Assembly: GCF_005845215.1 (NCBI RefSeq)
Contig: NZ_SPHO01000029.1
Coordinates: 1 to 59,522, forward strand
Origin: Clostridium sp. 1001271st1 H5
GTDB lineage: Bacteria > Bacillota > Clostridia > Lachnospirales > Lachnospiraceae
Direction of reading: 5' to 3'
DNA length: 59,522 nt
The notes below the pieces were generated by a model. The model did no database searches. It was given only the letters and a program-made list of their open reading frames with translations, and had not been told where the DNA came from. Shown piece after piece: positions 34,388 through 42,737 of this stretch; position 1 is the stretch's first letter; each line of letters starts with the position of its first letter. The translations under genes and the position numbers were made by a program.

Positions 34388-34463
34388 AACGCCTGGGCAT
34401 GATTACCCAGGCGTTCCCTTCTTTGAGAAGGGAACAGATGCAGCGCTGTTATTTTTGCAGCGC
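34388..34463 (+). promoter_or_regulatory. Three consecutive hairpins between purC and purF
   Basis: Three inverted repeats follow each other: AACGCCTGGG/CCCAGGCGTT (34388-34415), TCCCTTCT/AGAAGGGA (34415-34433) and GCGCTG/CAGCGC around a T-rich loop (about 34443-34463). None has a proper T run after it, so they could be processing or stability elements, a weak terminator or a leader of unknown type for purF. Confidence 0.5.
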
Positions 34464-34506
34464 GGTATGGAACTGGCAGCCTGACACACAGAAAGGACAT
34501 GACTTC

Positions 34507-35955
34507 ATGAATCAGAACCTGATGGATTTTGATATTGGGGCAGATAAACTGCGTGAGGAGTGCGGGGTTTTCGGGATGTATGATTTTGACGGGAACGATG
34601 TGGCCCAGGCCATATATTACGGTCTTTTTGCCCTGCAGCACCGGGGACAGGAAAGCTGCGGTATAGCGGTGAGCGACACAGAGGGACCCAAGGGGAAGGT
34701 AGCGGCCCATAAGGGGATGGGCCTTTGCAACGAGGTATTCACGCCGGAGGTACTGGAAGGATTAAGGGGCAATATCGGAGTTGGACATGTGCGGTATTCC
34801 ACGGCCGGCAGCAGTACAAGGGAAAATGCACAGCCTCTGGTGCTCAACTATGTAAAAGGAACCCTGGGCCTGGCCCATAACGGGAACCTGGTCAATGCGC
34901 CGCAGCTGCGCCATGAGCTGGAGTACACCGGGGCCATTTTCCAGACCACCATAGACTCGGAGGTCATTGCCTACCATATTGCCAGGGCCAGGATAAACAC
35001 CCGCAATGTGGAGAGCGCGGTGGCCGCAGCCATGAAAAAGCTGAGGGGAGCCTATTCCCTGGTAATCATGAGTCCCCGCAAGCTGATTGGAGCAAGGGAC
35101 CCCTTTGGGTTCAAGCCCCTGTGTATCGGGAAACGGGATAACGCCTACATCCTGGCGTCAGAGACATGCGCCCTGGAAACCATAGGGGCTGAGTTTGTCC
35201 GGGATGTGGAGCCGGGAGAAATTGTGACCATCACGGCGGACGGCATTGCATCCAATAAGGAAATGTGCCTGCCGGACCCTTCCGGTGAAGCCAGATGTAT
35301 CTTTGAGTATATTTATTTTGCCAGACCGGACAGTGTTTTTGACGGTGTCAGCGTTTACAGGGCCAGGGTTCAGGCCGGCCGGTTCCTGGCAATGGATTCC
35401 CCGGCGGAGGCGGACCTGGTGGTGGGCGTGCCTGAATCAGGCAACGCGGCGGCCCTGGGCTACGCCATGGAATCCGGGATTCCCTTTGGAACCGCCTTTG
35501 TAAAGAATTCCTATGTGGGAAGGACGTTTATCAAGCCAAAGCAGAGCAGCAGGGAGTCTGCCGTGCGTATCAAGCTCAACGTGTTAAAGGAAGCAGTGGC
35601 CGGAAAAAGGGTTATCATGATTGACGACTCCATTGTCCGGGGAACCACCAGCGCCCTGATTGTGAAGATGCTGCGGGACGCAGGCGCCAGTGAGGTTCAT
35701 GTGAGAATCAGCGCTCCGCCCTTTCTGCATCCCTGTTATTTTGGAACCGATATTCCGTCGGAGGACCAGCTCATTGCCCATGGAAGAACGGTGGACCAGG
35801 TGAGGGAAATTATCGGGGCGGACAGCCTTTCCTTCCTGAGGCAGGAGCGGCTGCCGCAGATGGCAGCTGAAAAGCCCATCTGCACCGCATGCTTTACAGG
35901 GGATTACCCCATGGAGCCGCCCTCCCAGGACATCCGGGGAAGCTATGAGAAATAG
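34507..35955 (+). CDS. purF: Amidophosphoribosyltransferase
   Basis: 482 residues, B. subtilis-type. An 18-residue propeptide precedes the catalytic Cys of ECGVFGMYDF, as in self-processing PurF. The glutaminase domain has LQHRGQESCGIAV and GHVRYSTAGSS; the PRTase domain has VIMIDDSIVRGTTSALIV. Cysteines in CIFEYIYFARPDS, CYFGTD and CTACFTGDYP fit the structural [4Fe-4S] cluster. It makes phosphoribosylamine, the committed step. The ATG follows AGAAAGGA; the frame is open upstream through hairpins. Confidence 0.96.
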   Translation: MNQNLMDFDIGADKLREECGVFGMYDFDGNDVAQAIYYGLFALQHRGQESCGIAVSDTEGPKGKVAAHKGMGLCNEVFTPEVLEGLRGNIGVGHVRYSTAGSSTRENAQPLVLNYVKGTLGLAHNGNLVNAPQLRHELEYTGAIFQTTIDSEVIAYHIARARINTRNVESAVAAAMKKLRGAYSLVIMSPRKLIGARDPFGFKPLCIGKRDNAYILASETCALETIGAEFVRDVEPGEIVTITADGIASNKEMCLPDPSGEARCIFEYIYFARPDSVFDGVSVYRARVQAGRFLAMDSPAEADLVVGVPESGNAAALGYAMESGIPFGTAFVKNSYVGRTFIKPKQSSRESAVRIKLNVLKEAVAGKRVIMIDDSIVRGTTSALIVKMLRDAGASEVHVRISAPPFLHPCYFGTDIPSEDQLIAHGRTVDQVREIIGADSLSFLRQERLPQMAAEKPICTACFTGDYPMEPPSQDIRGSYEK

Positions 35956-36030
35956 GCGGCGGGCATTTAAAAAAATATGGGTATGTGATATGATAGAACA
36001 CATGAAATCAATGAATACGGAGGATATGAC

Positions 36031-37467
36031 ATGAGTGACCACGACAGATATGTAAGCCCTCTTTCCGAGCGCTATGCCAGCAGGGAGATGCAGTATATCT
36101 TTTCACCTGATATGAAGTTTTGTACCTGGAGGAAGCTCTGGATTGCGCTGGCTGAGACAGAGAAGGAGCTGGGGCTTTCCATTACGGACGAGCAGATTGA
36201 GGAACTGAAGGCCCATGCAGAGAAAATCAACTACGATGTGGCTAAGGCCAGGGAGAAGGAAGTCCGCCATGATGTCATGAGCCATGTCTATGCATACGGC
36301 GTGCAGTGCCCTAAGGCAAAAGGCATTATCCATCTGGGCGCCACCTCCTGCTACGTGGGAGACAATACGGATATCATCATTATGACCGAAGCCCTTAAGC
36401 TGGTGAGGAAAAAGCTGCTCAACGTACTGGCGGAGCTGTCCAAATTCGCTGAAACATACAAGGACCTTCCAACCCTTGCCTTCACCCACTTCCAGCCGGC
36501 CCAGCCCACCACCGTAGGCAAGCGCGCCACCCTGTGGATGATGGAGCTTAAGCTGGACCTGGATGACCTGGATTACCTCATTGGCTCCATGCGTTTGCTG
36601 GGGTCCAAGGGAACCACAGGCACCCAGGCCAGTTTCCTGGAGCTTTTTGACGGGGACCATGAGAAATGCCGCCGCCTGGATGCAAGAATTGCAGAAAAAA
36701 TGGGATTTGACGGCTGTTACCCGGTATCCGGCCAGACCTATTCCCGCAAGGTGGACAGCCGTGTCATAAGCGTGCTGGCAGGCATTGCCCAGAGCGCGCA
36801 CAAGTTCTCCAATGACATCCGCCTCCTCCAGCATCTGAAGGAAGTGGAGGAGCCATTTGAGAAAAAGCAGATTGGTTCATCCGCCATGGCCTATAAGCGG
36901 AACCCCATGCGCAGCGAGCGCATTGCCTCCCTGGCTGACTATGTGATGAGCGACATGATGAACCCCATGCTGGTGGCATCCACCCAGTGGTTTGAGAGAA
37001 CCCTGGACGACTCTGCAAACAAGAGGCTGTCAGTGCCGGAAGGCTTCCTGGCAGTGGACGGCATCCTGGATTTGTACCTGAACGTGGTGGACGGCCTGGT
37101 GGTATATCCCAGGGTCATTGAAAAGCACCTGATGGCCGAGCTTCCCTTCATGGCCACAGAGAACATTATGATGGACGCTGTGAAGGCCGGCGGAGACCGT
37201 CAGGAGCTCCATGAGCGGATTCGGGAGCTGTCCATGGAGGCCGGAAAGAACGTGAAGGAAAAAGGGCTGGACAACAACCTTCTGGAGCTGATAGCAGCGG
37301 ACCCGGCTTTTAATCTTTCCCTGGACGAACTGAAAAAGACCATGGAGCCTTCGCGTTATGTGGGCCGTGCGCCGAAGCAGGTGGAAGAGTTCCTGGAGGA
37401 GGTCATTCAACCGGTGCTTGAGGAAAATGCGGCAGTGCTGGGACTGACGGCTGAGATTAATGTCTGA
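36031..37467 (+). CDS. purB: Adenylosuccinate lyase
   Basis: 478 residues, fumarase/aspartase fold. Seen: SPLSERYAS, KEVRHDVMSHVYAYG, HLGATSCYVGDN, FTHFQPAQPTTVGKR, GTTGTQASF and the signature GSSAMAYKRNPMRSERI. It cleaves SAICAR and adenylosuccinate. Length matches the longer clostridial form. It ends the purC-purF-purB run; purA follows 1.8 kb later. Confidence 0.96.
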   Translation: MSDHDRYVSPLSERYASREMQYIFSPDMKFCTWRKLWIALAETEKELGLSITDEQIEELKAHAEKINYDVAKAREKEVRHDVMSHVYAYGVQCPKAKGIIHLGATSCYVGDNTDIIIMTEALKLVRKKLLNVLAELSKFAETYKDLPTLAFTHFQPAQPTTVGKRATLWMMELKLDLDDLDYLIGSMRLLGSKGTTGTQASFLELFDGDHEKCRRLDARIAEKMGFDGCYPVSGQTYSRKVDSRVISVLAGIAQSAHKFSNDIRLLQHLKEVEEPFEKKQIGSSAMAYKRNPMRSERIASLADYVMSDMMNPMLVASTQWFERTLDDSANKRLSVPEGFLAVDGILDLYLNVVDGLVVYPRVIEKHLMAELPFMATENIMMDAVKAGGDRQELHERIRELSMEAGKNVKEKGLDNNLLELIAADPAFNLSLDELKKTMEPSRYVGRAPKQVEEFLEEVIQPVLEENAAVLGLTAEINV

Positions 37468-37550
37468 TATATATCAGGAGCAATAATAGGAACACTTTGT
37501 CCCCGCTTACATATGATGTATTAAAATCATAATAAGCGAGGTGAGGAAAC

Positions 37551-37862
37551 GTGGCCCTTATAAATAAGCTTGATAATACCGCCAGTGTGACATATGCCGG
37601 TAATCCTGTCAACAGCAACGCTGTATCAACGGTTTTGCTTCTTGCCCCAACGCTGCTTAAAGCGGTAGACAAGCTTACCGCCAGTATTGGCGATACCTTA
37701 ACCTATACGATTACAGTAACGAATGTGGGACTGAGCGCTTTGACAAACTTGCCGTTCACAGATACAATTCCGGCGGGCGCTGCATTTGTGACAGGTTCTT
37801 TTACCGTTAATGGCGCCGCCGCAACACCAACGGTTACCAGCAATACGCTGCACATATCATGA
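37551..37862 (+). pseudogene. Truncated DUF11-domain surface protein
   Basis: 103 residues from GTG, starting ALINKLDNTASVTYAGNPVN and including VDKLTASIGDTLTYTITVTNVG and LPFTDTIPAGAAFVTGSFTVNG, a DUF11 (conserved repeat) beta-sandwich. The frame ends abruptly after NTLHIS, partway through the domain, where longer relatives would continue with further strands. No signal peptide is seen. It is probably the 5' remnant of a multi-repeat protein; a short functional version is possible. A ribosome site (GAGGTGAGG) is intact. Confidence 0.55.
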
Positions 37863-37978
37863 GCCTGTTATTTTCCTGGTCTGTCTTTTCAGGTATGAAA
37901 GCAGCTGTTTTGTAACATGGTCCGGCCGTGATATATTCAGTAATTCGGCACGCGTAGGTTCATATAGTATGTTTGACT

Positions 37979-38009
37979 GCTCTCCATAGATATTATATTT
38001 ATGGGGAGC
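37979..38009. repeat. Inverted repeat in the purB-LysR interval
   Basis: GCTCTCCATA (37979-37988) and TATGGGGAGC (38000-38009) can form a 10-bp stem with one G-T pair and an AT-rich loop. No T run follows on either side. The interval 37863-38127 holds no intact gene. Confidence 0.4.
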
Positions 38010-38127
38010 AAATTAATTTGGGAAGCTTGCCGTCATTATTTCAGTTTCACAATCCCTCTGTTTTATGCTATGATATCCATAACAGTTAATTCTGGACATG
38101 TTATCTTTCGATAAGGAGAACTTATGG

Positions 38128-39057
38128 ATGAATGTGAACTTTGAGTACTATAAAGTATTTTACCACGTATGCGCCCACGGCAGCCTTACAGCCGCCGCCC
38201 AGGAGCTGTGTATCTCCCAGCCGGCTGTGAGCCAGGCCGTGCGGCAGCTGGAAAAGGAGGCCGGTACAAAGCTTTTTTTCCGTACTTCCAAGGGAGTGCA
38301 GCTGACCCGGGAAGGGGAGCTTTTGTACCACTATGTGAAGCCTGGGGTGGAGGAGCTTCTGGAAGGCGGGAAGATGCTGGAGCGGATGCTGAATATGGAT
38401 GTGGGGGAGGTCCGGATTGGCGCCAGCGATATGACGCTGCAGTTTTACCTTCTTCCTTATCTGGAACAGTTTCACCGGGAGTATCCAAAGATTAAGGTGA
38501 ATGTGACCAATGCGCCCACCCCTGAGACTATTAAAAGCCTGGAAGAGGGAAGAATTGATTTTGGGGTGGTGACCACGCCCTTTACCAGCAGGGGAACGGT
38601 TAAGCAGTTTCAGGTAAAGGCCATACGCAATGTCTTTATTGCAGGCAGCAGCTTCCGGGAATTGGATGGGCGGGAGCTGGAGTATAAGGAGCTGGAGGCA
38701 TTTCCCTGCATAGCGCTGGAAAAAAATACAAGCACCAGAACCTTTATGGACGCCTTTCTGGCACAGCAGGGAACGCTGCTCAAACCGGAATTTGAGCTGG
38801 CTATCAGCGACATGATAGTACAGTTCGCCAGACGCAACATGGGAATCGGCTGTGTCATGGAAGGGTTTGCTGAAGCTGCCATAGACAGGGGAGAGGTGTT
38901 CCGCCTTAGGTTTAAAAAGGAGATGCCGCCCCGTCATATATGCGTGGTTACAGGGGAGTCCAGCCTGATTTCCATGCCGGGCCGCAGGCTGCTGGACATG
39001 ATGGCCTGCGGACGGGCGGCAGCTGAGCATGATGGCCTGCGGACGGGCGGCAGCTGA
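38128..39057 (+). CDS. LysR-family transcriptional regulator
   Basis: 309 residues. The N-terminal winged helix has YKVFYHVCAHGSLTAAAQELCISQPAVSQAVRQLE, a textbook LysR motif; the effector domain starts VGEVRIGASDMTLQFYLLPYL. Such regulators respond to small molecules and often control a divergent or nearby gene, but neighbours here are purB, a DUF11 remnant and purA. The ATG lies 9 bases after AAGGAG. The last 11 residues derive from a 31-bp tandem duplication that changes the reading frame, so the native tail is altered. Confidence 0.9.
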   Translation: MNVNFEYYKVFYHVCAHGSLTAAAQELCISQPAVSQAVRQLEKEAGTKLFFRTSKGVQLTREGELLYHYVKPGVEELLEGGKMLERMLNMDVGEVRIGASDMTLQFYLLPYLEQFHREYPKIKVNVTNAPTPETIKSLEEGRIDFGVVTTPFTSRGTVKQFQVKAIRNVFIAGSSFRELDGRELEYKELEAFPCIALEKNTSTRTFMDAFLAQQGTLLKPEFELAISDMIVQFARRNMGIGCVMEGFAEAAIDRGEVFRLRFKKEMPPRHICVVTGESSLISMPGRRLLDMMACGRAAAEHDGLRTGGS

Positions 39058-39059
39058 GC
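38998..39059 (+). repeat. 31-bp tandem duplication at the 3' end of the LysR gene
   Basis: Two identical 31-base copies (38998-39028 and 39029-39059), each beginning ATGATGGCCTGCGG and ending GCAGCTGAGC, lie head to tail. Because 31 is not a multiple of three, the second copy is read in another frame and ends the LysR gene at TGA 39055-39057. With a single copy the protein would read on to a TAG about 8 residues after the repeat. Confidence 0.95.
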
Positions 39060-39264
39060 ATGGGGCAGGCAGCAGATAGTGTACAAGGGTCCTCCTTGGA
39101 AATGACATAAGTATTGCTTATGGAAAACATAATAAATAACGTCTTTACTTATGGTATAGGTTGTAGTAAATTAGGTAAGGATAAGATACACAGGAATGCG
39201 TGTCCATCCTTTCATGAACTGCAAATGAGCATTGGACGGGAAATACCCGAAGGAGGATTTTAGT

Positions 39265-40542
39265 ATGGTCAGAGCAATTGTAGGTGCTAACTGGGGTGAC
39301 GAAGGAAAGGGTAAGATTACGGATATGCTTGCCAAGGAGTCTGACATTATCATCCGTTTCCAGGGCGGAAGTAATGCAGGCCATACCATCATCAATGATT
39401 ACGGCAAGTTTGCCCTTCATCTTCTGCCATCCGGCGTGTTTTACCAGCATACTACCAGCATCATCGGCAATGGAGTAGCCCTTAATATCCCATATCTGGT
39501 TCAGGAAATCGAAGCGCTGGTGGAGCGGGGCGTGCCCAAGCCCAGAATCCTGGTTTCAGACAGGGCCCAGATTCTCATGCCGTATCATGTGCTGTTTGAC
39601 ACCTACGAGGAAGCGCGTCTGGCCGGAAAGTCCTTTGGTTCCACCAAATCAGGCATTGCTCCCTTTTATTCGGATAAGTATGCCAAGATTGGTTTCCAGG
39701 TCAGCGAGCTCTTTGACCAGGAGCTGCTGAGGGAAAAGGCATACAGGGTATGTGAACTGAAAAACGTGATTCTGGAGCACCTGTACCATAAACCTCTTTT
39801 GGACCCCGAGGAAATCATAAAAGAGCTCCTGGGCTACCGGGATATGATTGAGCCGTATGTATGTGATACCTCCGCTTATCTCCATGAGGCCATTAAGGAA
39901 GGCAGGAACATCCTGTTAGAGGGGCAGCTGGGCTCCCTTAAGGACCCGGACCACGGTATTTACCCAATGGTCACCTCCTCCTCCACACTGGCTGCCTACG
40001 GAGCCATCGGCGCAGGCATTCCTCCTTATGAGATTAAGGATATCACCACGGTGGTCAAGGCGTATTCCAGCGCAGTTGGCGCCGGCGCCTTTGTCAGCGA
40101 GATATTTGGAAACGAGGCAGATGAGCTGAGAAACCGGGGAGGCGACGGCGGAGAGTACGGCGCCACCACAGGAAGACCCAGACGTGTGGGCTGGTTCGAT
40201 GCAGTGGCTACCAGATACGGCTGCCGGATTCAGGGCACCACGGAAGTGGCATTTACTGTGCTGGATGTGCTGGGCTATCTGGATGAAATACCGGTCTGCG
40301 TCGGATATGAGATTGACGGACAGGTTACCAGGGAATTCCCCACCACGGCTAAGCTTGAGAAGGCCAGGCCGGTTCTTACCAGACTGCCGGGCTGGAAGTG
40401 TGATATCCGCGGCATTAGGAAGTATGAGGACCTTCCGGAGAACTGCCGCAAATACATTGAGTTTGTGGAGAAGGAAATTGAGGCTCCTATCTCAATGGTG
40501 TCCAACGGACCGGGAAGAGACGACATCATTATGCGCAAATAA
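39265..40542 (+). CDS. purA: Adenylosuccinate synthetase
   Basis: 425 residues. Seen: VGANWGDEGKGKITDMLA at the N-terminus, QGGSNAGHTI, FHLLPSG-like segment, IGNGVALN and GGDGGEYGATTGRPRRVGWFD late in the protein. It makes adenylosuccinate from IMP, GTP and aspartate. The ATG follows GAAGGAGG; a longer frame from 39232 is not needed. It is separate from the other pur genes and ends in a strong terminator. Confidence 0.97.
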   Translation: MVRAIVGANWGDEGKGKITDMLAKESDIIIRFQGGSNAGHTIINDYGKFALHLLPSGVFYQHTTSIIGNGVALNIPYLVQEIEALVERGVPKPRILVSDRAQILMPYHVLFDTYEEARLAGKSFGSTKSGIAPFYSDKYAKIGFQVSELFDQELLREKAYRVCELKNVILEHLYHKPLLDPEEIIKELLGYRDMIEPYVCDTSAYLHEAIKEGRNILLEGQLGSLKDPDHGIYPMVTSSSTLAAYGAIGAGIPPYEIKDITTVVKAYSSAVGAGAFVSEIFGNEADELRNRGGDGGEYGATTGRPRRVGWFDAVATRYGCRIQGTTEVAFTVLDVLGYLDEIPVCVGYEIDGQVTREFPTTAKLEKARPVLTRLPGWKCDIRGIRKYEDLPENCRKYIEFVEKEIEAPISMVSNGPGRDDIIMRK

Positions 40543-40560
40543 ATATGGAACGATTGAAAA

Positions 40561-40597
40561 CAGGACCCTTCGGCAGCTGCCGGCGGGTCCTGTTTTG
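40561..40597 (+). terminator. Intrinsic terminator after purA
   Basis: CAGGACCC (40561-40568) pairs with GGGTCCTG (40585-40592), with the self-complementary CGGCAGCTGCCG inside, followed by TTTTGG. It lies between the convergent purA and MarR genes. Confidence 0.85.
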
Positions 40598-40621
40598 GTG
40601 CTTTATTCTGTAAACAGCCTC

Positions 40622-41074
40622 CTACATGGGCGGATTCTCAGTCAGCAGCTGGTGGAGAAAGGTGTTGATGACAGCCAGCTCCTCCTCCGTATATCCGCAG
40701 AGCAGGGAAGCCACGGTATCAGACCAGTCCTGGTCCAGCTTCTTGTGGAAGGCATAGGCCTTCATGCCCTCCTCGCTGAGGCTCAGGACAATTTCCCTCT
40801 GGTTCATGCTGGAGCGGTGCTTTTCCAGCAGGCCCAGCTTCACAAGGCGCGCCACCTGAAGGGATACGGTGGAGATGTTGGAGTCAGTGGACTGGGCAAT
40901 GAGTTTCAGGTTGCACCTGGGATTGTCGCCAATCAAATTGATGATGGACATCTGGTCCACCCGGAGCATCTTATCGGTACCGTAGGTACGGAAGTCTTTG
41001 CCGTATTCGTACATCTGACGGTTATATTTCATGATTAATGATATGGTTTCCTGGATTCGATTCTTTTTTTCCAT
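40622..41074 (-). CDS. MarR-family transcriptional regulator
   Basis: 150 residues. The winged helix-turn-helix includes DQMSIINLIGDNPRCNLKLIAQSTDSNISTVSLQVARLVKLGLLEKHRSS with MNQREIVLSLSEEGMKAY as the wing, typical of MarR. It probably represses the divergent transporter/lyase operon; palindromes suited to such a protein lie in the intergenic region. The ATG is preceded by CGGGGGAAT; an earlier in-frame ATG at 41143 lies upstream of the predicted -10. Confidence 0.88.
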   Translation of the reverse strand: MEKKNRIQETISLIMKYNRQMYEYGKDFRTYGTDKMLRVDQMSIINLIGDNPRCNLKLIAQSTDSNISTVSLQVARLVKLGLLEKHRSSMNQREIVLSLSEEGMKAYAFHKKLDQDWSDTVASLLCGYTEEELAVINTFLHQLLTENPPM

Positions 41075-41114
41075 AATTCCCCCGGTTATTTGATGATAAA
41101 ACTGTACTCTTATT

Positions 41115-41143
41115 AGTATAAGGAAAAACAGGAAAGATTTCAA
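41115..41143 (-). promoter_or_regulatory. Predicted promoter of the MarR gene, with overlapping palindrome
   Basis: On the minus strand TTGAAA (41143-41138) and TATACT (41120-41115) have a 17-base spacer. An inverted repeat CTTAT-TAGT-ATAAG (41109-41122) overlaps the -10, which suits autorepression. Confidence 0.5.
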
Positions 41144-41321
41144 CCCAATTTCATTACATATTCATAGGATGGCCTGTGTACATGGGCTGATGGCCATGCA
41201 GTTGTCATGTTTCAATGAGAAGAGGAAGGAAAAAAACGCGGCGGAAATCAGGATATATACAACATGACTGATATGCGGATGGGACGGATGGGAGACTGAT
41301 GTAAATTTGCATAAAAAAATG

Positions 41322-41350
41322 TTGAAATATAGCGAAACTTATAGTATACT
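41322..41350 (+). promoter_or_regulatory. Predicted promoter of the DUF819/C-S lyase operon
   Basis: TTGAAA (41322-41327) and TATACT (41345-41350) with a 17-base spacer, about 105 bases ahead of the DUF819 gene. The same two hexamers are used by the divergent MarR promoter. Confidence 0.55.
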
Positions 41351-41364
41351 TCTAATTGTAAATA

Positions 41365-41394
41365 GTTTAATGGTTAAACAGTTTTAATATTAAA
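41365..41394. promoter_or_regulatory. Two adjacent palindromic operator candidates
   Basis: GTTTAA-TGG-TTAAAC (41365-41379) is a perfect inverted repeat. Four bases later TTTAATATTAAA (41383-41394) is a perfect 12-bp palindrome. Both lie just downstream of the predicted start site of the DUF819 operon, where a MarR-type dimer could block transcription. The rest of the 381-base interval between the MarR and DUF819 genes shows no gene. Confidence 0.5.
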
Positions 41395-41455
41395 GTGTTT
41401 TGCCAGGGGAGAGCTGTTTGGCCGTATATCATTATGAATCACAGGAGGGAAGCGT

Positions 41456-42631
41456 ATGTTAGTAACATCAGGATTAAGTTTCGTAGCAGCATTATTGGCA
41501 ATTAACGCATTTGTGTTCTGGATTGTAAAGAAGTATCCCTTAAAGATTTATAAGTATCTGCCGCCGGTCATCATTGTCTTCCTGATTGTTGTATGCTGCA
41601 ATACCTTTGGCATTTGGTCTTTCAGCAATAAGGCCATCAGTTCAATGAGAAGCAATATCCTGGAATACATGGTTCCCTTCATGGTATTCTGTATCGCGGT
41701 GCAATGTGATTTTAAGAAAATGGTAAAGATAGGCCCCAAGCTGCTGGCTGTATTTCTGTGTACCACCCTGAGCATCTGCGTGGGAATGGTGGTGGTGTAT
41801 AAGTGTTTTGCAGGTCCTCTGGGACTGCAGCAGATTCCCCAGTCCTTCGGCACGTGGACAGCCAGTTTTACGGGGGGCATTGAAAACCTGTACGCGGTTG
41901 CAGGGGCAGTGGGGCTCAGCGATGAGAATCTGGCCAATGTACTGCTGCTGATTAACCTGATATTCCGTCCCTGGATGACCATATTGATTGTCATGGTTCC
42001 CTTTGCTGCCAGGTTTAATAAATGGACAGGCGGCAATCCGGAGGAAATCGATGTGATTGCATCCAGACTGGATGAGACTAAGAGGGAGAAACAGATTCCA
42101 ACCTCCCTGGATTTGTTTATGATTCTGGGAGTGGGCCTTGTGATTGTTGCATTTGGTTTCCACATGGGCGGTTTTTTAGGGGAACTGGTGCCGGCCGTGC
42201 CTGCACAGGTGTGGCTGTATCTCCTGGTCACAGCCATTGGCGTCATCATCGGAACCACCACGGAATTCGGCTACATAAACGGTCTGGAGCTGATAGGGGG
42301 AACGCTGGCTGTCTTTGCCCTTTCCGTATCATCCTCCAATGTGGACTTAAAGAGCTTTGCCAATGCAGGCATCTTCTTCCTGTCAGGCATTACCGTACTC
42401 CTGATTCATGTCGTTATCATGTTCCTGGTGGCAAAGCTTATGAAGGTGGATTTGTGTACCCTGGGAATTGCCAGCATCGCCAACATCGGCGGCGTGTCCT
42501 CGGCTCCCGTGGTTGCGGCTGCCTATGGTAAATCCTATCAGTCCATTTCCGTGATTATGGCGGCCATTGGCTCCATGATTGGAACCTTTGTGGGTCTGGG
42601 GATGTGCAACCTGCTGATTATGTTGGGGTAG
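41456..42631 (+). CDS. DUF819 family membrane transporter
   Basis: 391 residues with about eleven helices. Family-like segments: LPPVIIVFLIVVCCNTFGIW, LEYMVPFMVFCIAVQCDFKKMVKIG, GTWTASFTGGIENLYAVAGAVGLSDENL and the late IASIANIGGVSSAPVVAAAYG. DUF819 (YjcL-like) proteins are predicted secondary carriers with no firm substrate. It starts a run of four genes with an aminotransferase-fold lyase and an M20 deacylase, so a carrier for their substrate is likely. Confidence 0.85.
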   Translation: MLVTSGLSFVAALLAINAFVFWIVKKYPLKIYKYLPPVIIVFLIVVCCNTFGIWSFSNKAISSMRSNILEYMVPFMVFCIAVQCDFKKMVKIGPKLLAVFLCTTLSICVGMVVVYKCFAGPLGLQQIPQSFGTWTASFTGGIENLYAVAGAVGLSDENLANVLLLINLIFRPWMTILIVMVPFAARFNKWTGGNPEEIDVIASRLDETKREKQIPTSLDLFMILGVGLVIVAFGFHMGGFLGELVPAVPAQVWLYLLVTAIGVIIGTTTEFGYINGLELIGGTLAVFALSVSSSNVDLKSFANAGIFFLSGITVLLIHVVIMFLVAKLMKVDLCTLGIASIANIGGVSSAPVVAAAYGKSYQSISVIMAAIGSMIGTFVGLGMCNLLIMLG

Positions 42632-42673
42632 ACAGGGGAGGCTTTCTGAGAGTATGATAGGGTACATCAGACA

Positions 42674-42698
42674 GGATGCACCCAGCGGGCGTGCATCC
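42674..42698 (+). repeat. Hairpin between the DUF819 and C-S lyase genes
   Basis: GGATGCAC (42674-42681) and GTGCATCC (42691-42698) pair perfectly around a 9-base loop. No T run follows, so an mRNA processing or stability element is more likely than a terminator. Confidence 0.5.
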
Positions 42699-42737
42699 AA
42701 TTAATGATAAGTATCTAAGAAAGGTTGGTAAGAAAAC

